This document shows, piece by piece, positions 14,480 through 22,705 of a DNA stretch of 24,324 nucleotides; the stretch's first letter is position 1; every line of letters starts with the position of its first letter. Source of the DNA: M3007 sp041736625 (GTDB taxonomy: Bacteria; Bacteroidota; Bacteroidia; Chitinophagales; Saprospiraceae); the NCBI GenBank assembly GCA_041736625.1, contig JBGSTG010000102.1, positions 1-24,324 of the forward strand, read 5' to 3'. The translations under genes were made by a program, and so were the position numbers. The notes below the pieces were generated by a model. It was not told the origin of the DNA. It worked only from the letters and a program-made list of their open reading frames with translations, and did no database searches.

Positions 14480-15162
14480 ACGGTTGGTTTTACGTACAGG
14501 TTTTGTGAAACTTTTTCGCTCAGGACGCGCTCTGTGCCGTCGTCGGCGCGCACACGCAGAGACTGGTCGTACGCGAACCGCTCCAGCACGGTGATGCCGG
14601 CGCCAAGCACAAGCCCCATGTGGTCGAGGTACTGCAAAAAGGCAGGACTGTGGTCTTCCACACCGGTGATCACCCCGCGCTTGCCGGCGTCGAGCGCACC
14701 GAGCAACAGCTGGCTTCGGTAGGTCCAACGCCCTTCGGCGTCGGGAATCGGGTCGCCATGCGGATCGAAACGGGGCCGGCCGAGAAAGTCGTCCAGGCGT
14801 TCCACCAGCGCGTCGCCATGAATGTGCTCGAGTTGTTCGGCCAGGTCGTGCACTTCGTCCCAGGAGAATCCGAGTTTTTCCACCAGAAACACTTCCCACA
14901 GGCGGTGTTTGCGGATCAAAAAGGTCGCCAGCCGTTCCCCCGCAGGCGTGAGCAACACACCGCGGTACTTTTCGTAGGCGATCAGGTTTTTCTCCGCCAG
15001 GCGCTTGAGCATATCGGTGACGGAAGCGGCGGTGGTGCTCAGCGCAGTCGCAATGGCGTTGGTGGCCGCAGCCTTCCCCTCTTTTTCCGATATGGTGAAT
15101 ATCGCTTTCAGGTAATTTTCTTCAGCCGTTGAAATCGTTTGCACAGCATTTTTTTTAGACAA
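14476..15162 (-). CDS. mntR: DtxR/MntR-family metal-dependent repressor
   Basis: This 228-residue regulator has a winged helix (about 12-75, recognition region STTAASVTDMLKRLAEKNLIAYEKYRGVLLTPAG), a dimerisation/metal domain (about 80-150) and a C-terminal FeoA-like domain. By eye, Glu109, Glu112 and His113 (AEQLEH) align with the MntR metal ligands Glu99, Glu102 and His103. Iron-type DtxR has Cys at the first of these, so manganese sensing is favoured. Asn16 sits where MntR has Asp8 and DtxR Met10, which is unusual. The start is uncertain: TTG at 15162 overlaps a -7 box, and GTG at 15144 (MQTISTAEENYLKA) is an alternative. It forms an operon with mntH, which it presumably represses. Confidence 0.92.
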   Translation of the reverse strand: MSKKNAVQTISTAEENYLKAIFTISEKEGKAAATNAIATALSTTAASVTDMLKRLAEKNLIAYEKYRGVLLTPAGERLATFLIRKHRLWEVFLVEKLGFSWDEVHDLAEQLEHIHGDALVERLDDFLGRPRFDPHGDPIPDAEGRWTYRSQLLLGALDAGKRGVITGVEDHSPAFLQYLDHMGLVLGAGITVLERFAYDQSLRVRADDGTERVLSEKVSQNLYVKPTV

Positions 15163-15192
15163 ACATAAAAAAATAATTTTGGTTTACCTAAA
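15160..15192 (-). promoter_or_regulatory. mntR promoter (-7 TATGTTTG) with candidate MntR operator
   Basis: The minus strand reads TATGTTTG at 15167-15160, matching TAnnTTTG. Just upstream, 15177-15192 reads TTTTGGTTTACCTAAA on the plus strand: an imperfect palindrome with 6 of 8 paired positions and an AGGT/ACCT core in A/T flanks, resembling DtxR-family boxes. It would cover the promoter spacer and -33 zone, so a bound repressor would block initiation. This is inferred from position and pattern only. Confidence 0.45.
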
Positions 15193-15251
15193 AAAATATT
15201 TCAAGTTCTGGCGCCCACCGTTAAGCCATAAATTTCCCATCGCATCGTTTC

Positions 15252-15283
15252 TTGTCTGTTGGGTGCAAATTCCCGTATCTTTA
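15252..15283 (+). promoter_or_regulatory. Promoter of the soluble adenylyl cyclase-like gene (TTG-N21-TATCTTTA)
   Basis: TTG (15252-15254) is followed after 21 bases by TATCTTTA (15276-15283), one mismatch from TAnnTTTG. The TTG start codon at 15311 lies 28 bases further. It is divergent from the mntR promoter in a 148-base gap. Confidence 0.5.
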
Positions 15284-15310
15284 ACCCTCGTTTAACCGCC
15301 GACGCAAGAT

Positions 15311-18300
15311 TTGAAACACTTCCTGCCGCATTTTATCCCGGAGCACCATCGAAACGGCCGGTTTCATGGGCATTTTTGGGCCGCTGCCATGTTCATAGAC
15401 CTGACGGGCTTCACCCGGCTGACCGAACGGATGATGGAAGAAGGACCGGAAGGCGCCGAGAAACTGTCCTATACGCTCAACCGTATCTTCCAGCCCATGG
15501 TGACGCTGGTGTACGAACAAGGGGGGATGATCCCTTATTTTGCCGGTGACAGTTTTACCGCGCTTTTCCCGTTTGAACGCCATGCCGCGGACAAGCTGTC
15601 GGACGTCGCAGCCCGCATTTGTTTTACGGTAAAAAGTACGCTCAACCGTTTTCTGGACAACCAGAACGGAGAGGACGACATGGCCAGCCTACAGATCGGC
15701 GCCAAGATCGGTCTGGGACAGGGGGAGGTAGAATGGGGCATTGTGGGCCCGGACAAAAACCGCGCTTTTTACTTTCGGGGCGACGCGGTGGATTTCAGCG
15801 CGCTGGCCCAGCTGCAATGCGGCAATATGGAGGTGATCGCGCATGAATCCTTCCAGAGTATCCTCGGTGCGCTGGACTTGCCGGCTGTTTCCCTGCACGA
15901 TGGGTATGTGCGCGTTGACCAGGCCGCTTTGAAAAACATTCCCGTTCCCAAGCCGCTGTCGATCAAGCTGCCCGAACCCGATCCGGACTTGCTCACCGAT
16001 TTTTATCCGGAGGCAGTCTTTCTGGAGCAGGCGTCCGCCGGTGAGTTCCGCAACGTAGTGAGCGCTTTTATTTCGTTCGAAGGGGTAGACACCCACGAAG
16101 CACTGCAGCATTTCATTGGCGACATTCTGGAGCAATGCCGCAATTTTGGCGGTTACCTCAAGGAGGTGGATTTTGGCGACAAAGGCGGTGTGGTGGCCTG
16201 TTTTTTCGGTGCGCCGGTCAGTTACGAGAACAACCTGGAAAGGGCGCTGGAGTTTGCCTCCGCCCTGCAGGATACGCTCAGCGGTCTGCAACGCCTTACC
16301 GGCGCGCGCTACCGCATCGGCATGACGGCCGGTACGGCCTTCACGGGCGTGATCGGCGGCACGGAGCGATGCCAGTACGCGGCAGTGGGCGCGCGGGTGA
16401 ACCTGGCGGCCCGCCTGATGGCCAAAGCCCAATGGGGGGAAGTGCTGGCCGACGAGAACGTGCAGCGCAACCGAAATTTCAAGTTTCAGTTCCGCGGCGA
16501 GGTGGGCTACAAAGGGTTTGAAAACAACATTCCCACTCATGCGCTCACCGGCCGCAATCTGAGCGGGCGCACCAGTTACAGCGGCGCCTACTATGGTCGT
16601 CAGGAGGAGCTGCAGTCGCTGCTGACGTTTGCCCAGCCCCTGCGCGAAGGTCGGTTTGCCGGCGTGGCGCACGTGTTCGGCGAGGCCGGCATGGGGAAAT
16701 CACGCCTGAGTTACGAGTTCAGGCGCCAGCTGCGCGAAAGCATGGAGGTAAGCTGGTATACCTGCCAGAGCGACCAGATCCTCCGCAAGTCGTTCAATCC
16801 GTTTATCTATTTCCTGAAAAACTACTTCGAGCAAAGTCCGGAAAACAGCCCCGAACGAAACCGCGAACTGTTTGAATCCAATTTCCTGGAGCTGACCTAC
16901 GATCTGACGGAGAGCAATCATGCCGAGGCAGACGCGGTGCGCCGCGAGATCACCCGGACGCAAAGCGTGTTGGCCGCCATGGTGGGGCTTCAGTACCCAG
17001 GCTCCTTGTGGGAGCAGCTCGACGCGCGCGGCCGGTACCAAAACGGCCTGTCGGCCATGTCCAACTTCTTCGTAGCCGAAGCCCTCATCCAGCCGGTGGT
17101 CATCGAACTGGAAGATACGCACTGGTACGACGACATGTCGCGCGAGTTCCTCGTCCAGTTCATCCGCCGCGCCCAGCAGCACCCCGTCCTGTTTCTCGCT
17201 TCCAGCCGTTATGAGGACGATGGCAGCAAAAATTATCCCGTTCGCAAACAAACGCTCGAAGAAATGGAGGTGCCCACGCTGGAAATCGACCTCAATTTCC
17301 TGAGCACTGAGGATCTGCGCGGTTTCGCCGAAGCCCGCCTCGGCGGCACCCTGCATCCGGACCTTTTTGAGCTGCTCCAGCGCATGACCCAGGGGAACCC
17401 GTTTTACCTGGAGCAGATGGCCGAATATTTTTCGGAGGCCGACCTGCTGACGCGCGACACCCACGGCGTGATGCAGTTGAAAGACCAGGACATCCAGCTC
17501 AGCGACTCCGTTAAACAAATCATGATGGCCCGCATCGATCGACTGAGCGGGCTGGTCAAAGAAACCGTCAAGGCCGCCGCCGTCATCGGGCGCGAGTTCG
17601 AGTTGTCGGTGCTGTCGGCCATCATGGCGCGTCAGGAGGAGTTCGCCCGAAAGAACGGCGATCTCGACCTCGTCTTGCGTGAACAGGTGCAAACGGCGGA
17701 AAAATGGCAGATCTGGCACGCCATGAACGAGTTGCGGTACATTTTCCGCCACTCCCTCCTGCGCGAAGCCGCATACGACATGCAGCTGCGCACCCGTCTG
17801 CGCGAACTCCACCAGCTGATCGCCGAGGCCATCGAAACGCTCTACCCCGACTCCGCCGAACGGTATGTCGATCTCGCCTTCCACTACGAACAGGCCGAGA
17901 TCACCGAAAAAACGAACTACTACCTGGAGAAAGCCGCCGAAAACGCCCGCCGAAATTTCCAGAACCGGTCGGCTCTCAAATATTTCGGTAAACTCATCTA
18001 CAACCTCAGCGAGTCGGCGGCCGATATCCCCAAACTGGTAAAAACCTACCTCCGCCGCGGCTCCGTACAGGAGCTGATCGGACAGTGGGACGAGGCCGCC
18101 TCCGACTTCCAGGAGGCGCTGCGCCACGCCGAAAACATCGGCGACAACTACCTCTGCGGCCGCAGCCACCGACAAATGGGCTACCTGCGCATGCTCCGGG
18201 GGGACTATGTGAACGCGCAGGAGCACCTGGACCACGCCACACACTTCTTCGGTCAATCCTCGGATTCCGTGGGCATGGCCAAAGCCTATGGAAACATGGG

Positions 18301-19369
18301 CACGCTTTTCTTCCGGCAGGGCCGGTACGAAGAAGCCAAGTCCTGGTTCTACAAAGCCATCGAGATCAATCGATCGGTGCACCGGGAAAGCGCCAATGCC
18401 GACATTGTGGCCAATCTTGGCCTCATTTTCATGAACCAGGGCCATTACGACGAGGGTATCCGCTGGCTCGAAGAACAACTGGATATTGCCGAACACGGAG
18501 AAGACAAGCAGGCAATCGCCAACCTGTACACCAACCTCGGCATCATTTACCTGGAAAAAAATAGCCTCGACAGCGCATTGCTCTGCCTGGAAAAAGGCCT
18601 CAACCTGTCCGAAGAACTAGGCAACAAGCTGCTCCAGACCATCTGCATCGGCAGTATCGGTTCGGTATGGGAGAAAAAAGGCGACTATACCAAGGCCATG
18701 CAAAACTTCGAACGCGACCTGGCGCTCTGCCGCGAACTGGGCGATAAGCAGGGGCTGGCCATCGCCTCCAGCCTCATCGGCGACCTGTTGGCCCATACCG
18801 GCGACTTCGACCGGTCGCTCGAGTACCTCCAACAGACCCTCAGCCTCTCCCGCGAGCTCAACTACAAAAAAGGCATCGCCAAAACGCTCAACACCATGGG
18901 CGACACCCTGTTCTTCAAAGGCGACCATACGCAAGCGATCCGCTACTACGGAGAGGCGATCGAAGTGGCGCGCGACATGGGCAACCGGCTCGTGCTGGGC
19001 AACTCGCTCATCGAAAAAGGAATTGTACACCTGCACGCCGGCGAAATTTCGACGGCCCGCATGTTGCACGACGAAGGGCGCGAAATCGCCGTAGCCCTCG
19101 GCAATGCCGACCTCACCTTTGGCGCCAATATCCTGCGTGCGCAAATCCTTATCGCCGACGGCAATCCCGGCGAGGCACAACGACAGCTCCAGCAACTGCT
19201 CCACCTCGCCCGTTCCGAACGCGAGGAGGCCGCCGTGCATTTTGAACTCCGGAAAGTGGCCGATGCACCCACGTTGCACCACAACCGCGCGTTGCAGTTG
19301 TACCGGGATTTGTACCAGCGCACGCCCCAGTATTTTTATAAAATGCGCCTGGACGAGCTGGAACGGTAA
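15311..19369 (+). CDS. Soluble adenylyl cyclase-like class III cyclase with NTPase and TPR domains
   Basis: This protein has 1352 residues. Two class III cyclase domains come first: C1 (about 24-185), with metal aspartates Asp30 (FIDLTGF) and Asp80 (FAGD), and C2 (about 247-413), with Asn364 and Arg368 in VNLAARL. An AAA/STAND-type NTPase follows: Walker A GEAGMGKS (457-464), Walker B-like VVIELED (596-602). From about 890 to 1340 come many TPR-like repeats, presumably a protein-binding arm. This is the order seen in mammalian soluble adenylyl cyclase. No signal peptide or membrane segment is seen, so it is cytosolic. The TTG start is chosen because PHFIPEHHRNGRFHGHFWAA belongs to the family's N-terminus; the next in-frame Met (27) would cut into C1. 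Nucleotide specificity is uncertain (see findings). Confidence 0.93.
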   Translation: MKHFLPHFIPEHHRNGRFHGHFWAAAMFIDLTGFTRLTERMMEEGPEGAEKLSYTLNRIFQPMVTLVYEQGGMIPYFAGDSFTALFPFERHAADKLSDVAARICFTVKSTLNRFLDNQNGEDDMASLQIGAKIGLGQGEVEWGIVGPDKNRAFYFRGDAVDFSALAQLQCGNMEVIAHESFQSILGALDLPAVSLHDGYVRVDQAALKNIPVPKPLSIKLPEPDPDLLTDFYPEAVFLEQASAGEFRNVVSAFISFEGVDTHEALQHFIGDILEQCRNFGGYLKEVDFGDKGGVVACFFGAPVSYENNLERALEFASALQDTLSGLQRLTGARYRIGMTAGTAFTGVIGGTERCQYAAVGARVNLAARLMAKAQWGEVLADENVQRNRNFKFQFRGEVGYKGFENNIPTHALTGRNLSGRTSYSGAYYGRQEELQSLLTFAQPLREGRFAGVAHVFGEAGMGKSRLSYEFRRQLRESMEVSWYTCQSDQILRKSFNPFIYFLKNYFEQSPENSPERNRELFESNFLELTYDLTESNHAEADAVRREITRTQSVLAAMVGLQYPGSLWEQLDARGRYQNGLSAMSNFFVAEALIQPVVIELEDTHWYDDMSREFLVQFIRRAQQHPVLFLASSRYEDDGSKNYPVRKQTLEEMEVPTLEIDLNFLSTEDLRGFAEARLGGTLHPDLFELLQRMTQGNPFYLEQMAEYFSEADLLTRDTHGVMQLKDQDIQLSDSVKQIMMARIDRLSGLVKETVKAAAVIGREFELSVLSAIMARQEEFARKNGDLDLVLREQVQTAEKWQIWHAMNELRYIFRHSLLREAAYDMQLRTRLRELHQLIAEAIETLYPDSAERYVDLAFHYEQAEITEKTNYYLEKAAENARRNFQNRSALKYFGKLIYNLSESAADIPKLVKTYLRRGSVQELIGQWDEAASDFQEALRHAENIGDNYLCGRSHRQMGYLRMLRGDYVNAQEHLDHATHFFGQSSDSVGMAKAYGNMGTLFFRQGRYEEAKSWFYKAIEINRSVHRESANADIVANLGLIFMNQGHYDEGIRWLEEQLDIAEHGEDKQAIANLYTNLGIIYLEKNSLDSALLCLEKGLNLSEELGNKLLQTICIGSIGSVWEKKGDYTKAMQNFERDLALCRELGDKQGLAIASSLIGDLLAHTGDFDRSLEYLQQTLSLSRELNYKKGIAKTLNTMGDTLFFKGDHTQAIRYYGEAIEVARDMGNRLVLGNSLIEKGIVHLHAGEISTARMLHDEGREIAVALGNADLTFGANILRAQILIADGNPGEAQRQLQQLLHLARSEREEAAVHFELRKVADAPTLHHNRALQLYRDLYQRTPQYFYKMRLDELER

Positions 19370-19377
19370 GCTGATTT

Positions 19378-19393
19378 CCCTTCCGGGGGAGGG
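19378..19393. terminator. Weak hairpin between convergent genes
   Basis: CCCTTCCGGGGGAGGG can form a six- to seven-pair stem in the 42-base gap between the cyclase-like gene and the GHMP kinase gene, which converge here. Neither side has a long T run, so bidirectional termination is only a possibility. Confidence 0.3.
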
Positions 19394-19411
19394 ACCCCAA
19401 ATTAGTTTTGT

Positions 19412-20341
19412 TCAAAACATTTCGCGCCAACGGAGCACCGACACAAATCCCCGTACCCTCAGCCAAGCCCGCGTCTCCTCTTCCGCCCATGGGCTGGTCG
19501 CCAGCACAAAATCGCCGCCCCAGGCGCCCAGGCTTTTTACCACGCCGGGAAAACCCTCGAAGTGCAGGCGCTGCGCGCGCGGGAGGTTCAACGCCTCCGC
19601 CAGGCGGTGCTCGTGTTCGAGAAGCAGGGCTTCGAACATTTCCAGATCGGTGCATTCGAGGATCGCTTCGGTGATCTCGCTCAGGTCGCGCACCAGCGCC
19701 GAGGCGTCGGTGAGTTGTTCCCGGTAGTAGCGGATGCCGGCCCGGCTGTCCTGCTTTTGGCCGAGATGCACCAGAAAAAGGTTGTCCTTAAACGGCGGGT
19801 CGAAAGCAGCAGGCGTAATGACGGCCTGCTCGCCGCTGACCTGGTACAGGATCGGTCCGGCGGCGTAGGCGCACGCCACGTCGTACCCGGATCCGCCGAA
19901 GGTGTCGGCCAGCAGTTGAAAAGGATCGACCCCAAACCAGCGGGCTACGGCGGCAATGAGTGTGCTGCTGGAACCCAGACCCCAGTCGCGTGGAAAGTCG
20001 AGACGGGCGGTAAGCGCAAGCGCCATGCCCGACGGGAGTGGGGCCTTATCCGGCCGCAGGCTTTGCGCCGTTTGGAGTACCTGCTCCAGCGCCCGGCCGA
20101 CTTTCTCTTCTGTGCCGTGTTTCAGTGCAAAATCCGGCAGATCAAACACCCCTTCGAACCAGGGTTGCCCGGTGTGGTCCAGGCTTTGCCAGTGCAGCTC
20201 CGCTGGTTTGCTGCCTTCCTCCACCGCCAGGCTTTGCCCGAAGCGGGTGGGCAGGGCCAGGGCCAGGGCGCCGTCGAGCACCGCGTATTCGGAGGTGAGC
20301 AACAATTTGCCGTGGGGGTGGGTATGGAACGGAACGGTCAT
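19412..20341 (-). CDS. GHMP kinase, GYDIA family
   Basis: This 309-residue small-molecule kinase uses ATP. The N-terminal HGKLLLTSEYAVLDGALAL is the GHMP substrate/ATP strand, and DWGLGSSSTLIAA (119-131) is the glycine-serine ATP loop. GSGYDVACA (151-159) corresponds to the signature that names the GYDIA family in Bacteroidota, here with Val for Ile. The family is related to mevalonate and phosphomevalonate kinases; the substrate is not known to me and cannot be read from the sequence. The ATG at 20341 overlaps the TGA of the upstream membrane-protein gene as ATGA, so translation is probably coupled. The frame extends upstream inside that gene, but the kinase fold begins at this ATG. Confidence 0.88.
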   Translation of the reverse strand: MTVPFHTHPHGKLLLTSEYAVLDGALALALPTRFGQSLAVEEGSKPAELHWQSLDHTGQPWFEGVFDLPDFALKHGTEEKVGRALEQVLQTAQSLRPDKAPLPSGMALALTARLDFPRDWGLGSSSTLIAAVARWFGVDPFQLLADTFGGSGYDVACAYAAGPILYQVSGEQAVITPAAFDPPFKDNLFLVHLGQKQDSRAGIRYYREQLTDASALVRDLSEITEAILECTDLEMFEALLLEHEHRLAEALNLPRAQRLHFEGFPGVVKSLGAWGGDFVLATSPWAEEETRAWLRVRGFVSVLRWREMF

Positions 20342-22644
20342 TGGCGGGGCTTTTCGTACCAGCGGTTGTTCTGCCAGACCCATCCCGGGCCTTCCCGGTA
20401 GAGATCAGTGCCGATGGGTCGGATGAGCAGTTCGTCGATGATAAGGGTTCCTTTGCCGGCTTCGTAATTTTTGAGCGACATACTCACCGTGTTGGCGGCG
20501 CTTCCGGGCTGATGGTCGAGTTCGATGAGGGCCCAGCCGTTGTTGTCGATGGCGGTGATGAGGTTTGAAACGAGACGCGTTACCCGCGGGCCGCCCGGTT
20601 CCGGCCCGTATTCGACGATCTCCAGTTCTGTACGCGGGAGGAAGTCTTTGTTGACAAACATCCAAAAGGAAACAACGTGCCGGGATGCGCCGGCCGGCAT
20701 CAGGCCGGTGAAGAAAAACGTTTTTTCCGTCAGGTCGGCCTGCTTGCCGCCAACCCCGAAGTAACCCTGGGCGCCCGGATCGCTGTCCATCGGGTCGTAA
20801 ACAAAGCGGCTATTGGCCACGGAAGCGCGCATCAGGCCGGATGTGTGCAGGGTGGAGTCTGTGTTCAGCCGGTGCAAAATGGAATCGCGTCGCTGATCGA
20901 TCCGTTTGCGGTAACTGTCCAGCGGCAGTTCGTACAGGGCCAGCGGCTCGAATCCCTCGCGCCGGTAGAGCAATCCGGCGCCGTCGAGCAGGTGGCGGTA
21001 GCGCGTATCGGCTGGCGGCGCGAAACGTTCGTCCCACACCATGAGCAGGGGCCTGTTGTCGGGATAGTCTTTGAAAATCGCCGGCTCCCGGTAGGGTTCG
21101 GCGATGAGTTGCACCTGTTTGAGGGTTTGGCTCAATGAGGTGCGGGTGAGCATGGCGCCGGTGGTGGGCAGGCCGGTTTGCTCGGAGAGCACCAGCACTT
21201 TTTGGAGCACCTGACCCTGTTGGTCAAACCCGAAAATTTCGGAACCGACGTTGCAGTAGGGCACCGGCAGGGAGGCCTGGTAGTTGGTGTATGTTATGTT
21301 CGCAAGGGCGTCAAAACCCTTTCCGGGCGTATACTCCTCGATGGGAATTCGCTGAAAGTGAAAGAAGCGGGTGTGGTTGGCGGCCTCATACCCCAACAGC
21401 GTCAGGGCGGGTATCCATACCAGCCACCGCCCGTTTTTACTGGATTTAAAATGGTGATAAAGAGAAGCAAAGGCCAATACATTAGCCACATAATAAAACA
21501 CCCAGGCGAAGCGTCCGACAGATCTGAATTGCCTGATCGGACCTGTCCAGGCCAGCAGCGGCTCCAGACCCTTGATGATAAAGGGCAGCCCGAAGGAAAA
21601 AAGCAGGATGACAAACGACGCATAGAAAGCGGCATTCATGGCCGGCGCTGAGGGCAGCAGGTTCCGGATGGGCGGTTTTCGGAATAACCCCGCGATCCAG
21701 CGAGCGGTGACGAACAGGGCAAACGCGCCGGCAACGATACCGAGGTACGATTTGTTTTCTATGTTTAGTCGCCGGATGGTCGTTACCTGCCGATCGATCC
21801 ATGCGTACCAGGGCTGGGCTTCGCTCAGCAATAGTCCCTCCCAATGCAGCTTGAATTTGAAAAAACCGCCGGGAGAGACCGAACGGTCGTCCACCGTATC
21901 CTGAAAATTCATCCAGAAGTAAAAGATGACAAACGGCAGCAGCACCTGTATGGAAATAGCGACGGCACTTTGGATCAGCCGGCTCTTGTCCGGCTGTTGC
22001 AGATACCGGAACAGCAAGTATGCAATGATGAAAAAACCGAGTAATGCAAACAGGTAAAAGTGCAACAGGGAAAAAAACACCACTACAGCTGCCAGTGCCG
22101 CATTGGTGCGCAGGCCCGGCTTTTCGTCCCACAGCAGCAGGAGGTAAAGCGTCAGGGGTACTGCCGCTGCGTGACCCAGGCCAAAGTGGCCGCCCATGCG
22201 CTCCATCTGGGGGTTTAAAAAGGTAATGCCGACGGCTGCCGCCATGGCGTATGCGGGAGCCACCCCCCATTTGTGCAGGATTAGGTAGATCAGCACCCCG
22301 CACAGCAGGAAGGTGAGCAGCAAGGAAAAATGCACCATCGGAAAGCTGTATTCGCTGATGGTGGGGAAACAGGGTTTGAGCAGCCTGGCAACATTCGACA
22401 GCGCAGGCTGGCAGTCGGCCGGAACCACGTGTTCACCAAAAGGATAATTCATGCCCTGGTAGTGGCTGTACGACGAATCATAGCGGATGTGGTACAAGAC
22501 GGTTTGGTAAGCTTTGAACCCATCCGACCAGGCCTCCACCACCCGGTCCGGCCCACTGCTCCAAAAAGCCTTGAACTGAAGGCCCATGAGAATGCACATC
22601 ACGAGTATAACACCGGTTATACCTGCATAAAAACCGATTTTCAT
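20338..22644 (-). CDS. GT-C-like multi-spanning membrane protein with C-terminal soluble domain, function unknown
   Basis: This 768-residue protein has about ten or more membrane helices in residues 1-430 and a large, probably periplasmic, C-terminal region ending in a beta-rich part. After the first helix, a polar loop GPDRVVEAWSDGFKAYQT holds acidic residues (Asp33, Asp41), the position where GT-C glycosyltransferases place a catalytic acid. LNPQMERMGGHFGLGHAAAVPL and IRQFRSVGRFAWVFYY recall YfhO-like or related GT-C proteins. I infer a lipid-linked sugar transferase or similar; this is not proven. I chose the ATG at 22644 because the signal-like helix starts there and a near-consensus promoter box sits four bases upstream. 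Its stop overlaps the GHMP kinase start. Confidence 0.75.
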   Translation of the reverse strand: MKIGFYAGITGVILVMCILMGLQFKAFWSSGPDRVVEAWSDGFKAYQTVLYHIRYDSSYSHYQGMNYPFGEHVVPADCQPALSNVARLLKPCFPTISEYSFPMVHFSLLLTFLLCGVLIYLILHKWGVAPAYAMAAAVGITFLNPQMERMGGHFGLGHAAAVPLTLYLLLLWDEKPGLRTNAALAAVVVFFSLLHFYLFALLGFFIIAYLLFRYLQQPDKSRLIQSAVAISIQVLLPFVIFYFWMNFQDTVDDRSVSPGGFFKFKLHWEGLLLSEAQPWYAWIDRQVTTIRRLNIENKSYLGIVAGAFALFVTARWIAGLFRKPPIRNLLPSAPAMNAAFYASFVILLFSFGLPFIIKGLEPLLAWTGPIRQFRSVGRFAWVFYYVANVLAFASLYHHFKSSKNGRWLVWIPALTLLGYEAANHTRFFHFQRIPIEEYTPGKGFDALANITYTNYQASLPVPYCNVGSEIFGFDQQGQVLQKVLVLSEQTGLPTTGAMLTRTSLSQTLKQVQLIAEPYREPAIFKDYPDNRPLLMVWDERFAPPADTRYRHLLDGAGLLYRREGFEPLALYELPLDSYRKRIDQRRDSILHRLNTDSTLHTSGLMRASVANSRFVYDPMDSDPGAQGYFGVGGKQADLTEKTFFFTGLMPAGASRHVVSFWMFVNKDFLPRTELEIVEYGPEPGGPRVTRLVSNLITAIDNNGWALIELDHQPGSAANTVSMSLKNYEAGKGTLIIDELLIRPIGTDLYREGPGWVWQNNRWYEKPRQ

Positions 22645-22648
22645 GCCG

Positions 22649-22656
22649 CGAAGGTA
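22649..22656 (-). promoter_or_regulatory. Near-consensus -7 box (TACCTTCG) of the GT-C-like gene
   Basis: The minus strand reads TACCTTCG, one mismatch from TAnnTTTG, four bases before the ATG at 22644. This is the same tight arrangement as at 3237-3244 and 12575-12582. Confidence 0.35.
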
Positions 22657-22705
22657 TAAAGCTTTGCACCAGAGCACCTACCTTTCCCTTCATTTTGATC
22701 GCACC

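Noticed and set aside
14480..14899. N-terminal extension of the Nramp frame into mntR
   Set aside because: The upstream part is Arg/Pro-rich shadow translation of mntR; the ATG at 14479 makes a standard ATGA coupling and precedes the Nramp homology.
15160..15310. Functional link between the cyclase-like gene and mntR/mntH
   Set aside because: They are divergent with separate promoter boxes. Shared regulation is possible but nothing in the sequence shows it.
16700..18496. A 598-codon open frame on the minus strand inside the cyclase-like gene
   Set aside because: Long, but antisense to the NTPase/TPR coding region; its translation has no recognisable motif and no promoter or ribosome binding site was seen.
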